Below are positions 26,520 through 31,000 of a stretch of DNA of 31,000 nt, one piece after another. The notes below the pieces were generated by a model, which did not search any database, was not told where the DNA came from, and saw only the letters and a list, made by a program, of their open reading frames with translations. Numbering within the stretch: the stretch's first letter is position 1; every line of letters starts with the position of its first letter. Made by a program: the position numbers and the translations under genes. Source of the stretch: Prorocentrum cordatum (lineage: Eukaryota; Sar; Dinophyceae; Prorocentrales; Prorocentraceae); NCBI GenBank assembly GCA_963575745.1, contig CAUYUJ010020749.1:645640-676639 (forward strand). Direction: 5' to 3'.

Positions 26520-26627
26520 CTGGTAGAGTCTCCTCATCATCTTGATGAACTCGGTGAACTCGATGAGCCCGCTGTTGTCGAAATCGAGCTCCTCGAGGAG
26601 CTGATGCACCTGCGCGTTGCGCCCGTC
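26520..26627 (-). CDS. EF-hand exon (canonical Ca2+-binding loop)
   Basis: After CCGTATTCCCCCCCGTAG (acceptor, AG at 26629-26628) the minus-strand frame reads DGRNAQVHQLLEELDFDNSG then LIEFTEFIKMMRRLYQ. The loop D-F-D-N-S-G-L-I-E-F-T-E has all liganding positions (1 Asp, 3 Asp, 5 Ser, 12 Glu) with Gly at 6 and Ile at 8, flanked by a leucine-rich entering helix and an exiting helix FIKMM. It should bind Ca2+. The product is a calmodulin/centrin-type or EF-hand-bearing channel or kinase protein; one hand does not tell which. Coding-like composition ends at about 26520, where CT-rich DNA begins. The resemblance to 15800-15711 suggests paired hands or duplicated exons. Confidence 0.75.
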
Positions 26628-26895
26628 CTACGGGGGGGAATACGGCGACCCGAAACCCCGCCTGTGGGATTCCAACTGAGCAAAAGAAATCAGAGGCGGA
26701 CTTTGGGGGGTGAGATCGCAATGAAACGGAGAGCCCCCCGACGTGAAATCGGTGTCGGTATCGTGTTCGTGTCGTGCGTACGGGCGGGCGAGGCGAAACT
26801 GCGTGGGACCGCGACTGGAATGATGCCGCCGTGGCCGGGGGCCGTGGAACCGTTTGACCGCCCCGCCCCCCGACACGGGGTGGCCTGGGGTGCCA

Positions 26896-27140
26896 CGCCA
26901 ATGGTGCGGGGGTGCTCCGACGGTGGTGCGGGAGTGCCCCGTCATTGGTGCGGGGGGGCCCGTCGGAGGCGCGGGGATGCCTCGTCGGTGAGATCGATAG
27001 TGAACTCGATAGTGAGATCTGTGGTGAGATCGATCGATTGTGATATCGATTGACAGATCCATTGGTGCTCCACCAGTTGTGCGGGGGTGCCCCGTCGGTG
27101 GAGGGGGTGCCCCGTCGGTGGTGCGGGGGTGCTCCGCCGG
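26896..27140. repeat. GGTGCGGGGGTGCCCCGTCGGT repeat cluster
   Basis: About eight units of a roughly 22-bp GC-rich repeat (GTGCGGGGGTGCTCCGACG, GTGCGGGAGTGCCCCGTCA, GTGCGGGGGTGCCCCGTCG and so on), interrupted at 26990-27055 by the start of the GATCGATAG satellite. Another unit group is at 27435-27490. Confidence 0.85.
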
Positions 27141-27940
27141 TGGCGATAATGAGATCGATAGTGAGATCGATAATGACATCGATAGTGAGATCGATAGTGA
27201 GCTCGTGGTGCGTTCAATAGTGGAATCGATACTGAGATCTGTTGTGAGATCGATCGTGAGACCGATTGTGAGATCGATGCACCGTCGGTTGCGGGGCCGC
27301 GTCCTTGGGGCGATAGTGAGATCGACAATGAGATCGAGAGTGACATCGATGGTGAAGATGTGTGGCGAGATCTATCGAGAGGTATGTGGTGAAATCGATC
27401 GTGGGACCGACTGTGAGATCGATAGGTGCTCCACCAGTTGTGCGGGGGTGCCCCGTCGGTGGTGCGCGATGGTCCCGTCGGTGGAGCGACAATTAGACTG
27501 ATAGTGAGATCGATTGTGAGATCGATAGTGGGATCGATAGTGAGATCGTCCGTGAGACCGATCGTGAGATAGATAGTGAAATCGATCGTGAGACCGATGG
27601 TGAGATCGACAGCCTGTCGGAGGCGGGGGGTGCCGCGTCCTTGGCACGATAGTGAGACCGATAGTGAGATCGATTGTGAGGTCGATATTGAGATCGATAT
27701 TAAGATCGATAGTGCGACCGATAGTGAGACCCATTGTGCTTTTCGTGAGATCGATAGTGGGAACGATAGTGAGACCGATAGTGAGGTCGATCAGGAGATC
27801 TGTGGTGAGATCGATCGTGAGTTCAATGGTTGAAACGATCGTGATACCGATTCTAAGAACGATAGTGGGACCGTTCGTGAGACCGGTTGTGAGACCAATA
27901 GTGCGATCGATAATGAGGTCGATGTGGGTTCGATCGGGAA
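26990..27940. repeat. GATCGATAGTGA 12-bp satellite
   Basis: Roughly 60 degenerate units of GATCGATAGTGA over 950 bases, with blocks of the GTGCGGGG repeat and a CTTGGGGC/CTTGGCAC patch embedded (about 27300, 27640). Because 12 is a multiple of 3, each frame stays open. This explains the EIDSEID, VRSIVRSIV and SLSISLS frames; they are not genes. Units change gradually from left to right (GACCGATAGTGAGA toward the right). Confidence 0.93.
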
Positions 27941-27972
27941 GTTGAACATGGTACCCATAGAGACGTTAACAG

Positions 27973-28326
27973 ATGGATCGAGTTCGACGGACCAGGTGGC
28001 CAAACGCCGACCTGAGAAATCCGGGCGTGCCTCCGGCAGACTATGTTTATGCCATCGGTTGCTCTTCTTCGAGCGTCGGATCCTCCCCCTCTCGCGATGG
28101 GGGAGTGGGAATCAGGAAAGGCGACACAACCACCACCAGCGCGAGGTGCCAGGCAGGGTCCTGTGGTGTGTCACCTCCGCATGCCCAATGCATCTCCGAT
28201 CCCCTGCTAGGGGAGGCATCGTGGAACCCCTCGCTGGAGGTGGCCTCCACTGTAGTCGTGGTGTCGCCTCTCCTGTCTCCGAAGGATGGGGAAGCGGTGG
28301 CGGCGGCAGAGCTCGGCACTGTGTAG
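27973..28326 (+). CDS. Hypothetical 117-codon open frame
   Basis: Starts MDRVRRTRWPNADLRNPGV and runs to a TAG at 28324. It is richer in Ser, Thr and Val and less repetitive than its neighbours (ISDPLLGEASWNPSLEVAST then VVVVSPLLSPKDGEAVAAAE). It overlaps a minus-strand frame of similar length and has no motif, signal or splice support. May be chance. Confidence 0.2.
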   Translation: MDRVRRTRWPNADLRNPGVPPADYVYAIGCSSSSVGSSPSRDGGVGIRKGDTTTTSARCQAGSCGVSPPHAQCISDPLLGEASWNPSLEVASTVVVVSPLLSPKDGEAVAAAELGTV

Positions 28327-28467
28327 TTGATATTCCAGTAGCTTAAACAAAACTCAATTGACTCGGCCGGGAGGTACCACACGAAACCACACGGATCGCC
28401 AGGCAGGCCAACAGATCCAATGGATCGCCCGGCAGGCAAGAAGACAGAGAGGAACAAAGAGACATGG

Positions 28468-28469
28468 AT

Positions 28470-28512
<43 letters not shown>

Positions 28513-28540
28513 GAGAGAGAGAGAAAGAGAGAACAGAGAG
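28468..28540 (+). repeat. GAGA microsatellite
   Basis: About 70 bases of GA repeat with occasional AA or AC, purine-only on the plus strand. Confidence 0.95.
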
Positions 28541-28867
28541 AACGGCATTGTTTGACGAACGACGAATGGTGTTGATACGCACGGTGACGCCATCGAGGAC
28601 GCCGGCCAGAAGACGGCTTGACAGCTTACATCCCGACGAGTCACCGTCGGGGCAGAAACTCTCCAGCCGCCCACCTCCCCCTTCATCTTCCTCCAGCACC
28701 CAACACACCCTCCTGCTCATGGCGTCCTCCTTTTCTCACGTCTCACTCCTCCCCTATCTGAATTCTACCAGCCCTCTGGGCGTGATTGGTTGAGGACGCT
28801 TCCTCTTCCAACCCTCATTCTCCCAATGTGGCGAGGGGTTTACGAGGGCGCGCCGCTGGATCTCCCC

Positions 28868-29085
28868 AAGGGGGGGCGGGATTGGGAACCCCTCCCCCCC
28901 CCCTTTCTTCGATCCGTCGTCTGGGACCCCCCCCCTTCCCCCCCTCCCCCCCTTCCCCGATCCGTCGTCGGGGACCCCCCCCCCTCTCCGCCCCTTTCCT
29001 CCCCCCCCTGTCCCCCCTTTCAATAGGGGGGGGTCCTGACCCCCCCCCTCCCCCCCTTGGCCGCGCCCCCCCCCCTTTCGCCACG
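28868..29085 (-). repeat. C-run region (G-runs on minus strand)
   Basis: Over a dozen runs of 6-10 C on the plus strand. GATCCGTCGTC(T/G)GGGACCCCCCCCC is duplicated (28912, 28960). A GGGGGGGGTCCTGACCCCCCC hairpin lies at 29026-29049. The minus strand is very prone to G-quadruplex. Confidence 0.9.
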
Positions 29086-29119
29086 CCGCCCCTGGCTCTG
29101 GAACCCGGCCCCCGCCACC

Positions 29120-29180
29120 CTTACCCCTAGTCCTCACCCGAACCCAAAACCCTAACATTAACCCCAACCACTAACCCCAG
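29120..29180. repeat. Degenerate telomere-like CCCTAA patch
   Basis: ACCCTTACCCCTAG, CGAACCCAAAACCCTAACATTAACCCC and ACTAACCCCAGCCCC: seven or eight short units resembling CCCTAA/CCCTAAA variants. It abuts the 7-bp satellite. It may be an internal telomere relict or just C/A-rich drift. Confidence 0.4.
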
Positions 29181-29187
29181 CCCCAAA

Positions 29188-30252
29188 AAGTACTCACTAC
29201 TCACTACTCAGTACTCACTACCCACTACTGACTATTCGCCATTCGCTACTCAATTCTCAGTACCCCTACTCACTACCCGCGACTCACTACTCACTATCCA
29301 CTACTCAGTACCCACCACCCACTACTCGCTACTCGCTACTCCCTACTCCCTACACAATAGTGACTACACAGTACTCAGTACTCACTACTCGCTACCCCCA
29401 TACTCGCTATTCAATACTCACTGCTCACGCCCCGCTGCTCACTACTCACTACTCATTACTCCCTGCTCACTAGTCGCTACATAGCCTCTAATCACTAGTC
29501 ACTACTCACTACCCACTATGCGCTACCCACTTCTTATTACTGACTACTCTCTACTGACTACTCACTACTCACTACGCCCTACTCGCTCCTCAGTACTCCC
29601 TACGCGTTACTCACTAATCACTACACCCACTACTCACTACTGACTACTCTCTACTTGCTACTCACTACGCCCGACTCGCTCCTCAGAACTCCCTACTCGC
29701 TACTCCCGACTCTCTACTCACTACTCACTACCCACTGCCACTACCCAGTACTCTCTTCATCACTACTCACTATTCACTACTCACTACGCACTACTTACTA
29801 CTCACTACTCACTACGCACTACTCACTATTCGCTACTCCCTACTCTCTACTCGCTACTCACTGCTCACTACTCACTACTCACTACCCACTACTCACTACT
29901 CACTACTCACTGCTCACTACGCACTACGCACTACCCACTACTCACTACTCACTAGTTGCCACCCACTACTCACTACCCACTACTCACTACTCCCTACTCA
30001 TGACTCCCTACTCCCTACTCAGTACTCACTCGCCGCTACTCGCTACTCGCTACTCACTACTCACTACTCGCTACTGACTACTCACTTATCAGTACACACT
30101 ACTCACTATTCACTACTCACTACTCCTCACTCCCTACTCCCTACTCCCTACTCGCCACTCACTACCCACTACTCACTACTCCCTACTCACTACGACGACG
30201 CACTAACTCACTACTCACGACTCACTACTCCCTACTCCCTGCTCCGTACTCC
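29188..30252 (+). repeat. CACTACT 7-bp degenerate satellite
   Basis: About 1.06 kb of 7-bp units (TACTCAC), often with one substitution (TCGC, TCCC, TGAC, CCAC). Three units make 21 bases, giving YSLLTTH repeats in the plus frame; not a gene. Confidence 0.95.
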
Positions 30253-30516
30253 CTACACACCTACTCCAGCGCAGAAAAGAGAAGCGAGAGAGGCCCCCAC
30301 TCCCCGGCTTCCTTTCCGGCGCAAAGTGGGGGAGGGGGGGGGGGGTCCGACCCGAAATAAAACGAAGTACAATCGACTAGTCCTAATTCCAGCCGTTCGG
30401 AGCGAATTGCAGCCAGAAATAAAACCAATTCCAACCAGAAGTGACACCAATCAACCATGGATGGGATCTTCGGGATTCCTCCGGATTCCTTCGGATTATT
30501 CGGAATTCCTCTTCTG
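30253..30516. other. Non-repetitive spacer between two satellites
   Basis: A G-run (30328-30344), an AT-richer stretch (30350-30450) and GGATTCCT(T/C)C short repeats (30468-30512). No gene seen. Confidence 0.6.
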
Positions 30517-30612
30517 AACTACTACTACTACTACTACGACTACTACCACTACTGCTTCTACTACTTCTACTACTACCACTTCTACTACTTTTACCAATTC
30601 TACTACTTCTAT

Positions 30613-30678
<66 letters not shown>

Positions 30679-30679
30679 G

Positions 30680-30765
<86 letters not shown>

Positions 30766-30850
30766 CACTACGACTACGACTACGACTACTCCTACTACTA
30801 CGACTACTATTACGACGACTGCGAGTTACGACTACGCGGCTACGTCGACG

Positions 30851-30945
<95 letters not shown>

Positions 30946-31000
30946 GACTACTACTACTACTAAGACTACTACTACAACCTACTACTACTACTTATATTAC
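30517..31000 (+). repeat. (TAC)n / (CTA)n microsatellite, about 480 bp
   Basis: Nearly continuous TAC triplets with point variants (GAC, CAC, TTC) clustered at 30535-30630 and 30765-30855. It encodes poly-Tyr on plus and poly-Val on minus; not a gene. It runs to the window edge. Confidence 0.97.

Noticed and set aside
26942-27945. EIDSEID, VRSIVRSIV and SLSISLS repeat proteins on both strands
   Set aside because: A 12-bp satellite keeps all frames open; no non-repeat coding sequence adjoins.
28105-28280. Possible foldback (CAGGAAAGGCGACAC against its inverted copy)
   Set aside because: Only about 15-25 bp match well and the interior does not pair; could be chance.
28815-29167. Gly-rich ORF on the minus strand
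   Set aside because: Translation of G-runs.
29655-30077. YSLLTTH-repeat protein
   Set aside because: Product of the 7-bp CACTACT satellite (three units make 21 bases).
30457-30963. 168-codon poly-Tyr protein
   Set aside because: It is the translation of a TAC microsatellite; the opposite strand is equally open as poly-Val.

Overview
This window is almost certainly nuclear DNA of a dinoflagellate. The strongest evidence is a perfect 22-nt copy of the dinoflagellate spliced-leader (DinoSL) sequence on the minus strand at 6905-6926. It is not followed by a GT, so it looks like a relict from a reverse-transcribed, trans-spliced mRNA and not an SL RNA gene. High GC, many simple repeats, coding sequence in small exon-like islands and a LINE whose retained motifs resemble dinoflagellate elements all agree. 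A Prorocentrum-like species is my guess from base composition and repeat style only. Most long open frames here are by-products of GC-rich or tandem-repeat DNA and are not annotated as genes.

Layout. 1-77: (TAG)n. 104-5242 (minus): a spliced locus with exon-like blocks at 5242-5096, 4676-2958 (a large protein with transposase-like features), 2492-1665 (HMG-box-like), 1266-865 and 718-104. Two junctions (1665/1266 and 865/718) keep the frame; the last block carries one in-frame TGA. Three hairpins sit in the gap before the large block. 5661-5901: a foldback element with a (TA)n centre. 6570-6926: an AT-richer island headed by the spliced leader. 7.0-12.9 kb: mostly degenerate repeats without a convincing gene. 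12957-13195 (plus) and 13730-13671 (minus): two short, well-delimited terminal exons that converge on a tandem-repeat array. 14.3-17.1 kb: a dispersed purine/pyrimidine-periodic repeat, four foldback or palindromic elements and one EF-hand exon (15800-15711, minus).

17.5-26.1 kb (minus): a decayed LINE-type retrotransposon, readable in pieces in the order Cys-rich/gag-like N-terminus, AP-endonuclease, reverse transcriptase, Cys-rich post-RT segment and RNase H. Many frameshifts and at least two blocks of foreign repeat interrupt it, one of them being a second copy of the 14.3-14.9 kb repeat. 26627-26520 (minus): a second EF-hand exon, very like the one at 15.8 kb in its start and spacing. 26.9-31.0 kb: satellites, namely a 12-bp GATCGATAGTGA array, GA repeats, C-runs, a telomere-like patch, about 1.1 kb of a 7-bp CACTACT array and (TAC)n to the end.

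How parts relate. The EF-hand exons and the 13730-13671 terminal exon could belong to one long minus-strand gene whose introns hold the LINE and foldbacks, but this is inference. The 5.2-0.1 kb locus could be one gene or a neighbouring pair derived from a DNA transposon. No rRNA, tRNA, CRISPR array or bacterial-type operon was seen.
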